From Verrucomicrobiia bacterium (lineage in GTDB: Bacteria > Verrucomicrobiota > Verrucomicrobiia > Verrucomicrobiales > Akkermansiaceae), in NCBI GenBank assembly GCA_030431475.1, contig JAUIJD010000028.1, forward strand, positions 1 to 63,013: a DNA stretch of 63,013 bases, written 5' to 3'. Below, one piece after another: positions 26,196 to 34,999 of this stretch. The notes beneath the pieces are model-generated. The model had not been told where the DNA came from, made no database searches, and worked only from the letters and a program-made list of their open reading frames with translations. Positions within the stretch are counted from its first letter, which is position 1. Every line of letters begins with the position of its first letter. Both the position numbers and the translations under genes were made by a program.

Positions 26196-27425
26196 TCAGG
26201 CCTCGCGCACGCGTTCGGGAGAGATGCCGCGCATCTCGAACACGCGGAGGATGGTGCTCTCGATCAGGTTGCTGGGGCACGAGGCGCCGGCGGTGATGCC
26301 GACCGTCGCCGGTCCGTCGCCCAGCAGCGCGGCCGGGTAGCGGCTTTTCACCTCGGCCTTCCGGTGGAGGTCGAAGTGCACGAGTTGCTCGAGGTCCTCG
26401 AGGCATTTCGCGTTGCGGATGAAGAAGGTCGGAAGCTCCTGCTCGGCGATCTCGACGAGGTGGGACGTATTCGAGCTGTTGTAGCCGCCCACGACCAGCA
26501 GGAGGTCCATCGGCTTGCGCAGCATCTCGAAGAGCGCGTCCTGCCGTTCCTGGGTGGCGCCGCAGATGGTGTCGAAGAACTTGAAGTTCTTCTCCTCGGT
26601 GTCGCGGTCGATCACCGCCTGCCGCACCCGGCGCTGAATTTCCTCGGTCTCGCTCTTCAGCATGGTGGTCTGGTTGGCGACGCCGACCCGCTGGAGGTGG
26701 TGGTCGGGGTCGAAGCCCGGGGAGAGCGCCCCTTCGAAGCGCGCGTAGAAGTTGTCGCGGTCGCCGCCCTCGCGGATGTAGCGGCAGAGGAAATCGGTGT
26801 CGTCGAGGGTGAGGACGACCACGTAGTGGCCGCTGCCGTCCTCGCCGAGGGCGCGGGACGCGGTCGCCTGGGTTTCCTCGTGCCCGGCCTTGCCGTGGAT
26901 GATGGAGGTCATGCCTTCCTTGACGTAGGTCTTCACCCGTCGCCAGACCTTCATGACGTCGCCGCAGGTGGTGTCGACGACGTAGCAGCCCTGGTCGGCG
27001 ATCTTTTCCATGAAATGGGTCGGTGCTCCGAAGGCGGGGACGATGACCACGTCCTCGGCCTCGAGTCGGTCGTAGTCCTCGGAGAGTTCCTGCCACGGCA
27101 GCGAGACGATGCCCATGTCGGCGAGCTGCTTGTTGACCTCGGGGTTGTGGATGATCTCGCCGATGAGGAAGATGCGCTGCTCGGGAAACACCCGGCGGGC
27201 GGCGTAGGCGAGGTCGATGGCGCGCTCGACGCCGTAGCAGAAGCCGAACTGCTGCGCGAGCCGCAGCGTGGTGCCGTCGATGGTCAGTTCGCCGCCCGCG
27301 TTGCGGATTTTTTCGACGATGGACGACCGGTAGTGCTCCTCGACCTCGGCGGTGACCTTTTCCATCACCTCGGGGCGACGGACATTCACGCGCTTGCGCT
27401 TGGGATTTCCGGTGGATTGCGGCAT
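26196..27425 (-). CDS. ispH: 4-hydroxy-3-methylbut-2-enyl diphosphate reductase
   Basis: 409 residues. This [4Fe-4S] enzyme makes IPP and DMAPP in the last step of the MEP isoprenoid pathway. The three cluster cysteines are recognisable: Cys63 (FGFCYGVERA), Cys154 (DTTCGDVMK) and Cys288 (DTICGATQERQ). The catalytic-site motifs GEIIHNPEVN, NQTTM and GYNSSNTSHL are also present. At about 400 residues it is the long, cyanobacterial/plant-like form rather than the ~315-residue E. coli type. Start chosen at MPQSTGNPKRKR; the upstream frame is open but shows no conservation. Confidence 0.95.
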   Translation of the reverse strand: MPQSTGNPKRKRVNVRRPEVMEKVTAEVEEHYRSSIVEKIRNAGGELTIDGTTLRLAQQFGFCYGVERAIDLAYAARRVFPEQRIFLIGEIIHNPEVNKQLADMGIVSLPWQELSEDYDRLEAEDVVIVPAFGAPTHFMEKIADQGCYVVDTTCGDVMKVWRRVKTYVKEGMTSIIHGKAGHEETQATASRALGEDGSGHYVVVLTLDDTDFLCRYIREGGDRDNFYARFEGALSPGFDPDHHLQRVGVANQTTMLKSETEEIQRRVRQAVIDRDTEEKNFKFFDTICGATQERQDALFEMLRKPMDLLLVVGGYNSSNTSHLVEIAEQELPTFFIRNAKCLEDLEQLVHFDLHRKAEVKSRYPAALLGDGPATVGITAGASCPSNLIESTILRVFEMRGISPERVREA

Positions 27426-27463
27426 GCCGGGAATGTAGGGGGCGAATCCCTCCTGCCAAGTGA

Positions 27464-28201
27464 TCAGTCGATTTCCGGGGGGCGCGAGCGCAACGGCAGG
27501 GCGAGGAGGGCGAAGAGGAGGAGCGCGATGACTTCGAGCCAGAGGATGTAGAGCGGATGGGGACCGAGGTGGTCGAGCAGGCTCGGATTGACCGGTTTGC
27601 GGGCGAGGAAGCCGAAGTTCGTGCCGAGCAGGGCGTTGGCGGCGAGGGCGACGAGCAGGTAGCCGTTGAGCCAGGCGAAGGCCTTGAGGGGGCTCTTCCA
27701 CCACGGGCGGTCCGCCCGCCAGTCGAGGACGATGGGGAGGTAGAGCGCGGCGGTGATCACCGCGAAGTGGTGGGAGAAGAACGAAAGGAAGGCCGGGTGC
27801 GGCCAGCCGATGTCGAGGGCCGGTGTCGCCACGCCCTGCACGGTGCCGGCGAGACCCCAGAAGTAGGTCAGGAGCGCCAGCGTCCGGTTCCGGGTGAGCA
27901 GGGCGAAGCCTGCGATGAAGGCGGCGAGGTCGCAGAGGTGCAGCGGGACGACGTTGTCGATGTCGGACTCGCGCTGGACGCTCGACCAGGCCCAGGCGCT
28001 GAACACGGTGGCGGTGAGGCAGAGGAAGGCGAGGACGCTGCGCGCGACGAGCTCGGTGGTCCCGCCGCGACGGCCGAGGACGAGGAAGGCCGCGATCATC
28101 ACCCCCCCGGCGGCGAGGGTGAGCCCGTGCTGGGGGGAGAAGGGGGAGAAGGAGGGATCGGACACCGTGGGCAGGCTGGGGGCCGGGAGGAGAAGTTCCA
28201 A
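27464..28201 (-). CDS. YwaF/TIGR02206-like integral membrane protein
   Basis: 245 residues with six to seven hydrophobic helices. The conserved motif [19 protein letters not shown] and the [15 protein letters not shown] segment match the YwaF (TIGR02206) membrane protein family, whose function is not established. It is located just upstream of ispH on the same strand (38-bp gap) and divergent from the SPOUT methyltransferase gene. The gap between them has short AAGTTCCAAGTTCCAAGG repeats at 28193-28210. Confidence 0.78.
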   Translation of the reverse strand: MELLLPAPSLPTVSDPSFSPFSPQHGLTLAAGGVMIAAFLVLGRRGGTTELVARSVLAFLCLTATVFSAWAWSSVQRESDIDNVVPLHLCDLAAFIAGFALLTRNRTLALLTYFWGLAGTVQGVATPALDIGWPHPAFLSFFSHHFAVITAALYLPIVLDWRADRPWWKSPLKAFAWLNGYLLVALAANALLGTNFGFLARKPVNPSLLDHLGPHPLYILWLEVIALLLFALLALPLRSRPPEID

Positions 28202-28274
28202 GTTCCAAGGCGCATGGCTTTGCTTCTCCCGTTCGCGCTTGCGGGGGAGGCCGGGGCCTTTTCATGCTCACGGC

Positions 28275-28841
28275 ATGAAGGGACGTCGGCAAGGTCGGGA
28301 GGCGCGGGAGAACCGCCATGTGAGGGCGGAGATCGCGGTCGCCTCGCGGGGGGAGGAGGAACTGATGGAAATCGTCGATGCGGCGGAGGTGCCCTTCCTG
28401 CTGGTGCTCGACTGCGTGCAGGACCCCCACAATCTCGGCGCGATCCTGCGGACGGCCGACGGGGCCGGGGTGCATGCCGTGGTGGCGCCCAAGGACAAGC
28501 AGGTGGCGATCACCGAGACCGTGCGCCGGGTGTCGGTGGGAGGGGCGGATCACGTGCCCTTCGTCCAGGTGACGAATCTGGCGCGGACGATGGAGCGGCT
28601 GAAGGAGAAGGGACTGTGGTTTGTCGGGACCTCGGACCGGGCCGGGAAGTCGCTCTACGAACTCGATTTGAAGGGGCCGCTGGCGCTGGTGCTGGGGGCG
28701 GAGGAGAAGGGGATGCGCCGCCTGACGGAGGAGAACTGCGATTTCCTGGCCCGGATCCCGATGGCCGGACGGGTCGAGTGTCTGAATGTCTCGGTTTCCG
28801 CCGGGGTGTGTCTCTACGAGGCGGTGCGCCAGCGCGGATGA
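28275..28841 (+). CDS. SPOUT-family RNA 2'-O-ribose methyltransferase (TrmH/RlmB-like)
   Basis: 188 residues. The three SpoU motifs are present: [33 protein letters not shown], and [28 protein letters not shown], which form the knotted SAM site. The catalytic domain looks complete, but the L30e-like substrate-binding domain of RlmB is missing: only about 30 basic residues ([17 protein letters not shown]) precede it. The RNA target (23S rRNA G2251 or a tRNA) therefore cannot be fixed. Its stop overlaps the next start (ATGA). Confidence 0.88.
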   Translation: MKGRRQGREARENRHVRAEIAVASRGEEELMEIVDAAEVPFLLVLDCVQDPHNLGAILRTADGAGVHAVVAPKDKQVAITETVRRVSVGGADHVPFVQVTNLARTMERLKEKGLWFVGTSDRAGKSLYELDLKGPLALVLGAEEKGMRRLTEENCDFLARIPMAGRVECLNVSVSAGVCLYEAVRQRG

Positions 28842-29656
28842 ACGAACCGGTGCGCATCCTGTCCGACCTGCATCTCGGGCATGCGGCGTCGCGGATCGAA
28901 TCGGTCGAGGAACTCCGTCCCTTGATCGCCGGGGCCGGCACGGTGGTGTTCAACGGCGACACCTGGCAGGAGCTGGCGTCCGGCTTCCGACGCCGGGCCG
29001 AGGCCTTGCTGTCGGATCTTCAGGCGCTTTGCCGGGACGAGGGGGCGGCGGCGGTCTTCCTCTCGGGAAATCACGACCCGGGCTGGTCCGGCAAGGGCTG
29101 GATCGAGCTGGCGGGCGGGCGGATCGTGGTGACACACGGCGACGCGGTGCTGTGGGCGGGCTCGCCGTGGAGCCGCGAGGCCTTCGAACGCGAAGCCGAG
29201 GTCCGGCGGCTGTGGGAGGAACACCGCGGCGCGGAGGACGATGCCGGCGAGCGCCTGGTGCTGGCACGGGCGGTGGCGCGGGCCTTGAAGGCGGCGTCGT
29301 ATCCCAAGGGACGCTCGCTCGTGCGACGGGCGATGGATGCCGTGAGTCCCCCGCGGCGGGCGTGGGAGATCCTGAGCGTCTGGCTCCATCATCCCCAGGC
29401 CACGGCGGCCTTCGCGCGGCGCTACTTCCCGCGGGCCGAACTCGTCGTGGCCGGGCATTTCCACTGGCCGGGGGTGTGGCGGCGGAGCGGGCGGGTGGTG
29501 ATCAACACCGGGGCCTTCGTCCATCCCCACCCGGCGTGGTGGGTCGAGTGGCACGACGGCTGGCTGCGTTGTGGGCCGGTGCTCGACGGGCCGGTCCGGC
29601 GAATGGGACAGGCCAGGGCGGTGTGGCGCTTCGGCGATCAGCCGAGGACGAGCTGA
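28838..29656 (+). CDS. Calcineurin-like metallophosphoesterase
   Basis: 272 residues with the five dimetal motifs in order: SDLHLGH, NGDTW, SGNHDPG, THGDAV and AGHFHWPG. It resembles LpxH-type UDP-diacylglucosamine hydrolases in the spacing of the first motifs, but the substrate is unproven. It is translationally coupled to the methyltransferase gene by a four-base overlap. Its 3' end overlaps the convergent ZIP transporter gene by 19 bp. Confidence 0.85.
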   Translation: MNEPVRILSDLHLGHAASRIESVEELRPLIAGAGTVVFNGDTWQELASGFRRRAEALLSDLQALCRDEGAAAVFLSGNHDPGWSGKGWIELAGGRIVVTHGDAVLWAGSPWSREAFEREAEVRRLWEEHRGAEDDAGERLVLARAVARALKAASYPKGRSLVRRAMDAVSPPRRAWEILSVWLHHPQATAAFARRYFPRAELVVAGHFHWPGVWRRSGRVVINTGAFVHPHPAWWVEWHDGWLRCGPVLDGPVRRMGQARAVWRFGDQPRTS

Positions 29657-30348
29657 CCGATCAGGCCGAGCAGGAAGCCGGCGACGGCGCCGAGCGGCGG
29701 CGTCCAGTGGCGCTCGAGCTTCGCCTGGGGCGCGATGTCCTGGAACACGAGGTAGAGGATGCCCCCGGCGGCGAAGAGCATGATCGCGCCGATGGTGGCG
29801 GGATGTCCGGCGAGAAAGTGGAAACCGGCCAGTCCGCAGAGGGGTCCGAGCAGGGCGAGCAGGGAGAAGCTGACCAGAATGCGTCGCGAAGGCGTGCCGC
29901 CGGAGCGGATCTCGCGAAACGCGTTGAAGCCCTCGGGGAGGTTCTGCAGGGCGATGAGCAGGGCCAGGACCAGTCCGGCGGTGCCGCCATCGGCCGCCGC
30001 GGCCCCGAGCGCGAGGGCTTCGGGGACGAAGTCGGCCAGCATGGCCGTGAGCTGGGACGCCGGGCTGTCGTGCTTCGAGAGCAGGATGTCGAGCCCCATG
30101 AAGGCCAGGCTGCCAAGGGTCATCCACAGCGCGACGGCCCCGATTCCCAGGGCACGGGACCCTTCGGGCACCAGCACGAGGGCGACCGCCGCCAGCAGCG
30201 CCCCGCCGCCGAAGGCGATCACGAGGTGCCGGAACTCGTTCTCCAGCCAATTCGGATGAAGGCGCTCCACCGCGGCGAGAAAGCCCCCGAGCGGAATGGT
30301 CGCACCGGCCAGAAGGGTAAGCAGGATGATGGCGAGGGGGCCGTCCAT
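29638..30348 (-). CDS. ZIP-family metal transporter
   Basis: 236 residues, about eight hydrophobic helices. The ZIP metal path is visible as DFVPEALALGAA in helix IV and QNLPEGFNAFREI in helix V, with the conserved glycines. It would import zinc or another divalent cation across the inner membrane. The ATG at 30348 directly begins the first helix. It overlaps the metallophosphoesterase 3' end and sits downstream of the secreted glycosidase-like gene. Confidence 0.85.
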   Translation of the reverse strand: MDGPLAIILLTLLAGATIPLGGFLAAVERLHPNWLENEFRHLVIAFGGGALLAAVALVLVPEGSRALGIGAVALWMTLGSLAFMGLDILLSKHDSPASQLTAMLADFVPEALALGAAAADGGTAGLVLALLIALQNLPEGFNAFREIRSGGTPSRRILVSFSLLALLGPLCGLAGFHFLAGHPATIGAIMLFAAGGILYLVFQDIAPQAKLERHWTPPLGAVAGFLLGLIGQLVLG

Positions 30349-30359
30349 GGCGATCGGGT

Positions 30360-31490
30360 TCAGGGTGGCTCGGGCAGGTCCTGGAAGCGCGAAACCTTCC
30401 AGAAGCCGCGCTGGCCGCCGAACTCGACCGGGCAGGTGATGGGGCCGTCCTCGGCGGCGCGCTCGCGGGCGACCTCGCGCCATTCGCAGAGGTTGGTGCT
30501 GAAGTGGACGACGTAGTTCCAGCCGGTGTGGCCGGGAAAGACGATGTCGCCGCCCAGCGCGGAGGCCGGCAGGAGTTCGGCGGCGACGGCGGTGATCGGC
30601 TGGGCGGCGAGCGCCTCGCGCCACAGCTTGTAGCTCTGGATGTCGACCGCGTCGCCGGGTCCGTACGCGATTTCGAGCTGCTCCATCATGTCGTGGAAGG
30701 CGGGCACGTCCGGCCAGGTCCCGGGGACGTCGGCCTCGAGGCCGACCCGAACGTTCGGCACGTTGGAGAGTTCCCAGCTCACGCCGCTGTCGATGCTCGA
30801 GAAGGTGTCGCGGTCGAAGGGCATGAGGGTGATGCCGCTGAGGTGCGCGGAGATGTCGTCGAACCACTGGTCGCGCTCCGCGGCGTCGGTCCAGCCGATG
30901 GAGCCGCCGGGGTAGCTGTCGAACCACACCGGCAGGTCGGCGTAGATGGGAAATCCCGGCATCCCCTTGTCGATGAAGAGCTGCCGGACCGCGGCGTAGG
31001 TGTCCTCCAGCAGGAGCAGGTAGTCGCGCTGGTCCTCGTCGCTCAGGCCGCTCCATTCGGGGAGCGCCTGCGGCTCGATGTCGAGGTGCAGGGCGTCGAA
31101 CTTCTCCGAGGCGAGGCGACCGGGCGCGTTGTTGAAGTCGATGACGCGTTCCTCGACCTTCTCGAGGAAGGAGGCGTGGTCCCCGGGGAAGATCCAGGTG
31201 TTCTCCGACATCAGGCACTGCGACTGGATGCCGGCGGCCTGGAGCTTGGCGTTCCACGCCGCGATCTCCCCGGGTTCGCTGACCGGACGGTTGCCGTAGC
31301 TGCCGTAGACCCGCTTGATCGAACGGGCGTTGAAGAAGGCGATGGTCTGGTTCTCGAGCGTGTTGTTGCCGACGATGGTTTCGCTTCCCCAGGGGTTGCC
31401 GCTGTGCTTCCAGAACCAGACGCCGCGGTGCTTGCTGGCTCGGGCCCCGGTGGCGAGGAGGAGGCAGAGGAGCACGGGGAATGCCTTCAT
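30360..31490 (-). CDS. Secreted glycosidase-like protein
   Basis: 376 residues, signal peptide MKAFPVLLCLLLATGARA. The mature part begins HRGVWFWKHSGNPWG and contains KFDALHLDIEPQALPEW, IYADLPVWFDSYPGGSIGW and ITLMPFDRDTF, consistent with a TIM-barrel hydrolase with acidic residues on strand ends, but I cannot name a family. The C-terminus carries the beta motif YVVHFSTNLCEWREV, which recurs in other secreted proteins in this window. Probably exported and carbohydrate-related. Confidence 0.7.
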   Translation of the reverse strand: MKAFPVLLCLLLATGARASKHRGVWFWKHSGNPWGSETIVGNNTLENQTIAFFNARSIKRVYGSYGNRPVSEPGEIAAWNAKLQAAGIQSQCLMSENTWIFPGDHASFLEKVEERVIDFNNAPGRLASEKFDALHLDIEPQALPEWSGLSDEDQRDYLLLLEDTYAAVRQLFIDKGMPGFPIYADLPVWFDSYPGGSIGWTDAAERDQWFDDISAHLSGITLMPFDRDTFSSIDSGVSWELSNVPNVRVGLEADVPGTWPDVPAFHDMMEQLEIAYGPGDAVDIQSYKLWREALAAQPITAVAAELLPASALGGDIVFPGHTGWNYVVHFSTNLCEWREVARERAAEDGPITCPVEFGGQRGFWKVSRFQDLPEPP

Positions 31491-31571
31491 CCGTGCATCC
31501 TAACGGAGCGACGAAGGGGGTGTCGATGCCTTAGCGGATGCCCCGGGGGCCGTCGGAAGAACCGCACCTCC

Positions 31572-32717
31572 TCACTTCGCCAGCATCCACTGGATGTGCG
31601 GCGTGTAGAGGTCGGGCTCGAGCAGGAAGGAATCGTGGCCCTTGTCGGAGTGAACCGTGATGTGCGTGGCATCCACACCGGCGGCGTGAAGATGGCCGAC
31701 GAGTTCCGCCTGTTCCTCCGGGTAGAAGCAGAAGTCGGAATCGATCGAGAACACGAGCCACTTCTGGCCGGCGTCGCGGCAGCGCTCGAGCAGGTCGACC
31801 GGGCTGTCGGCGCCGCCTTCGGTGACCGCGTTGAAGTGCGACCACATGTCGATGATGCGCAGGTAGGTGTTCGGGTCGAAGCGCTTCACGAACTTCTTCC
31901 CCTGCGCAAGCATGTAGCTCTGGAACTGGTCGCGGACGTCGTACCAGGCGAGCATTTCCTTCTCCGGCACCACCTCGCGGCGCGCGCGGCGCTCGAAGGC
32001 GTCGATGTGGACGAAGGTCTTGTGCGAGATCATCCGGGCCAGTGCCAGGCCGTAGGCCGGACGACCGTTGTCGTAGTAGTCGCCGCCGTTGAAGTAGGGG
32101 TCGTTCTCGATGGCGAGGATCTGCTCGAAGAGGATCAGCCGGTTGAGGACGGTCGTCTTGAAACCCGAGGCAATCGAGACGACGTGGCGGACGCGCTCGG
32201 GGAGCATGGTCGAGAGGCTGAGCGCCACGAGTCCGCCGACGGACGGGCCGACCACCGAATGCAGGGCGTCGACGCCGAGGTGGTCGAGCAGGTGCGCGAT
32301 GAAATCGACCTGGTCGGCGGCGGTGACGTGGGGAAAGGACGAGCCGTAGGGCTTGCCGGTGCGCGGATCGGTCGAGGACGGGCCGGTGGAGCCGTAGCAG
32401 CCGCCGAGGTAGTTGGCGCAGATGATGAAGTAGCGGTCGGTGTCGAGCGCCTTGCCGGGGCCGACGATTTCCTCCCACCAGCCGTCGTGCAGCTCCGGCT
32501 GCCACAGGTCGCCGACGCCGGGAATGCCGGGGTTGTGGCCGCAGGCGTGGTGGCTGCCGGAGAGCGCGTGGAGGACCAGCACCGCATTGGAGGCGTCCGC
32601 GTTGAGCTCGCCCCAGGTCTCGTAGGCAATCCGCACCTCCGGCAGTTCGCCGCCGGAACGCAGCTGGAAGGGCTGGTCCTCGCGAAGCTCCAGGAACTGG
32701 GTGGTGACGTCGGCCAC
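31572..32717 (-). CDS. metX: Homoserine O-acetyltransferase
   Basis: 381 residues, alpha/beta-hydrolase fold. N-terminal AYETWGELNADASNAVLVLHALSG is typical of MetX. The catalytic triad can be placed: Ser159 in GPSVGG (the family usually has GGSMGG or GPSMGG), Asp326 in FSIDSDFCF, and His361 in KGHDSFLLEP. It transfers an acyl group from acyl-CoA to homoserine, the entry to methionine synthesis. Whether the donor is acetyl- or succinyl-CoA cannot be decided by eye. It is divergent from the DUF1802 gene. Confidence 0.92.
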   Translation of the reverse strand: MADVTTQFLELREDQPFQLRSGGELPEVRIAYETWGELNADASNAVLVLHALSGSHHACGHNPGIPGVGDLWQPELHDGWWEEIVGPGKALDTDRYFIICANYLGGCYGSTGPSSTDPRTGKPYGSSFPHVTAADQVDFIAHLLDHLGVDALHSVVGPSVGGLVALSLSTMLPERVRHVVSIASGFKTTVLNRLILFEQILAIENDPYFNGGDYYDNGRPAYGLALARMISHKTFVHIDAFERRARREVVPEKEMLAWYDVRDQFQSYMLAQGKKFVKRFDPNTYLRIIDMWSHFNAVTEGGADSPVDLLERCRDAGQKWLVFSIDSDFCFYPEEQAELVGHLHAAGVDATHITVHSDKGHDSFLLEPDLYTPHIQWMLAK

Positions 32718-32815
32718 GGGACGGCGTATCTAGGGCCAACGGGCTCCGGTGCCAAGTGTCGAAAGCGGGCGCCGGCGGCATTGAAGATCGCCTGTCGCCG
32801 TTCTAGGCTCCGGCC

Positions 32816-33379
32816 ATGAGCAAGGGTTTCAAGGAATGGCAGGTGGTGTGCGAGGCGCTGGCGAGCGGCCGCCAGGCGATCATCTTGAGAAAGGGGGGCA
32901 TCCACGAGGGGCGTGAGGGCTTCTCTTTCGGGGCGGAGTCGTTCTTCCTGTTTCCCACGCGGTTTCACAACCAGGACCAGTTCGTGCGGGAGGGATCGGT
33001 CGATCCCAAGCCGGAGTGGGAGGTTGGGGAGAAGGTCGCCGTGACCCACCACTGCGAGGCGGTGTGGGCGAAGACGCTGACCGACTGGGACACGGTCGCC
33101 GCGCTCGAGCCCTTCCACATCTGGACCGAGGAGACGGTGCGCCAGCGGTTCGACTGGGAGGGCAAGGGCATGGCCTCCGGGAGCATCCACGTGGCCCTCG
33201 TGCGGGTGCGCCATCTGGAGGAACCGTGGGTCTTCCCCTACGAGAAGAAATACGGTGGATGTCGTAGTTGGATCGAGCTTCCGGAGCCGCCGCTGGAGTG
33301 GGACGCGAACTGCTCCTTCGCGATGGGCGACGACGCCTTCTCGACGCTCGACGCGAAGCTGCTGGAGCGGATCGGGTGA
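32816..33379 (+). CDS. DUF1802 protein
   Basis: 187 residues. The pattern FKEWQVVCEALASGRQAIILRKGGIHE at the start, FSFGAESFFLFPTRFHNQ, and VALVRVRHLEEPWVFPYEKKYGGCRSWIEL match DUF1802, a family of soluble proteins without known function. It is a single gene, divergent from metX. Its downstream gap (33380-33551) contains the GC-rich inverted repeat listed next and no gene. Confidence 0.85.
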   Translation: MSKGFKEWQVVCEALASGRQAIILRKGGIHEGREGFSFGAESFFLFPTRFHNQDQFVREGSVDPKPEWEVGEKVAVTHHCEAVWAKTLTDWDTVAALEPFHIWTEETVRQRFDWEGKGMASGSIHVALVRVRHLEEPWVFPYEKKYGGCRSWIELPEPPLEWDANCSFAMGDDAFSTLDAKLLERIG

Positions 33380-33418
33380 CGGACCGGATCCGCGCGAGAG
33401 GCCTCGCCGGCGGGGCGG

Positions 33419-33477
33419 GCGCGACAGCGTCGCGCGTCCCGGGTGGCGAGGGGAAGGGGCGCGCGACGCTGTCGCGC
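33419..33477. repeat. Nested GC-rich inverted repeat in a 3'-3' gap
   Basis: GCGCGACAGCGTCGCGC (33419-33435) is itself a 7-bp hairpin with a 3-nt loop, and its exact reverse complement lies at 33461-33477, 25 bp away. The element sits between the convergent DUF1802 and sulfatase genes. There is no T tract, so it may slow or block readthrough only as structure. Confidence 0.6.
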
Positions 33478-33551
33478 ATGATCCGGTCCAGTCGATGCGC
33501 GAGTGGGCTCGCGCGGTCCGCCTTGCGGCAGGGGCGGGGGCGCGGTTTCGG

Positions 33552-34976
33552 TCAGTCCCAGAACGTCCCTTCGCTGGCGACCGAGTCGAGGAAGGCCTGA
33601 CGCAGGGTCTGGAGCTCGGCCACCGCGGCGGGTTCGTCGCTGCTGCGGTCGAAGCGCTCGTGGGGGTCCTGCTCGACGTTGAACAGGAGCGGATCGGCGA
33701 CGCTGGCGGAGAAGCCGTAGTTATTGCCGGTTTGCGAGTAGAGTTTGGTGTGGAGTTTCCAGGGTCCCTTGCGGGCGCCATAGACCTGGTTGTTGGAGGC
33801 TCCGGTGTAGATGAACTCGAAGTCCGGAACGGTGCCGGGGAAGGTCGTGGGATTCAGAAAAGGCCGGATGTCGCGCCCGTCCAGCGTGCGACCGGCCGGC
33901 AGCGCTTCGCCGGCGAGGGCGAAGGCGGTGGGCAGGATGTCCAGGGTGGAGGCCGGGGTTTTCACGACGGTGGCCGGCGGGATGGTGCCGGGCCAGTACC
34001 AGACGCCGACCTCGCGGACGCCGCCCTCCCAGGTCGAGCCCTTGCCGTCGCGGAAGGGCAGGGCGGAGCCGACCAGCAGTCGGGCCTCGTCGTACTTCGG
34101 GTGGTTGGCGGTGTTCTGGAAGCGGATCCACGGACCGTTGTCCGAGGTGAAGATGACGAGCGTGTTGTCGGCGATGCCTTCGGCTTCGAGCGTCGCGTTG
34201 AGGGTGCCGACCATGGCGTCGATCTCCTCGATGCAGTCGCCGTAGAGCCCGCGCAGCGAGGTGCCCTTGAACTCGTCGGAGGCGTGGACCGGCAGATGCG
34301 GCATGTTGGGCGCGACGTAGAGGAGGAAGGGTCCGTCCTTGTGGTCCTGGATGAAATCGACCGCGAGATCGCGGTAGCGCGTGGTCAGGTTCTCGTGGAC
34401 GGGGAGGTTGAAGCAGATGTTTTCCGCGACCATCTCGTAGCCGGCGATGGGGGTCGTGCCCGAGGGCTTGCTGCGGACCAGGTCGGCGCCGGGGTCGTAG
34501 TCGTTGGAAACGTTGGTCCCCTCCCAGACGTCGAAGCCGTGGGCCAGCGGGAAGGCGTCCGGGGTGTTCCCGTTGTTGGCGTTCGGGTTGCCGAGGTGCC
34601 ATTTGCCGAAGAAGCCGGTGGCGTAGCCCTGGTTCTTGAGGCCCTCGGCGAGGGTGACCTCGTCCGGATGGAGGTGTTTCGCCGAGTTGGGTCCGAGCAC
34701 CCAAGCGCCGAGGCCGGAGCGGGCGGGATTGCGACCGGTGAGCAGCGCGTAGCGCGAGGCCGAGCAGGCCGGGGACGCGGCGTAGAATTGCGGAAAGTTC
34801 GCACCCTCGGCGACCATCTTCGAGACGTTCGGGGTGTGGATGGTCGGGTTGCCGGTGTGTGAGAAGTCGCCGTAGCCGCAGTCGTCGAGGAAGACCACGA
34901 CAACGTTCGGCTTGTCGAGCGCCGGGCGGGCGAGGAGGGGAGCGGCGAGCAGCAGGAGCAGGAAGAAGGATCTCAT
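33552..34976 (-). CDS. Secreted formylglycine-type sulfatase
   Basis: 474 residues, signal peptide MRSFFLLLLLAAPLLA. Catalytic features are complete: metal Asp31-Asp32 (FLDDCGYGD), Cys71 in CSASR (the C-x-A-x-R form of the formylglycine motif) with Arg75, GKWHLG (Lys125, His127), NMPHLPVH, SDNGPW, and GKGSTWEGGVR. It should hydrolyse sulfate esters, probably of glycans, in the periplasm or outside. It is the last gene of the ECF-sigma operon, 23 bp behind its degenerate paralogue. Maturation needs a formylglycine-generating enzyme or anSME, not present in this window. Confidence 0.92.
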   Translation of the reverse strand: MRSFFLLLLLAAPLLARPALDKPNVVVVFLDDCGYGDFSHTGNPTIHTPNVSKMVAEGANFPQFYAASPACSASRYALLTGRNPARSGLGAWVLGPNSAKHLHPDEVTLAEGLKNQGYATGFFGKWHLGNPNANNGNTPDAFPLAHGFDVWEGTNVSNDYDPGADLVRSKPSGTTPIAGYEMVAENICFNLPVHENLTTRYRDLAVDFIQDHKDGPFLLYVAPNMPHLPVHASDEFKGTSLRGLYGDCIEEIDAMVGTLNATLEAEGIADNTLVIFTSDNGPWIRFQNTANHPKYDEARLLVGSALPFRDGKGSTWEGGVREVGVWYWPGTIPPATVVKTPASTLDILPTAFALAGEALPAGRTLDGRDIRPFLNPTTFPGTVPDFEFIYTGASNNQVYGARKGPWKLHTKLYSQTGNNYGFSASVADPLLFNVEQDPHERFDRSSDEPAAVAELQTLRQAFLDSVASEGTFWD

Positions 34977-34999
34977 GAGTTCCGGAGGCGCGGCGGGTT

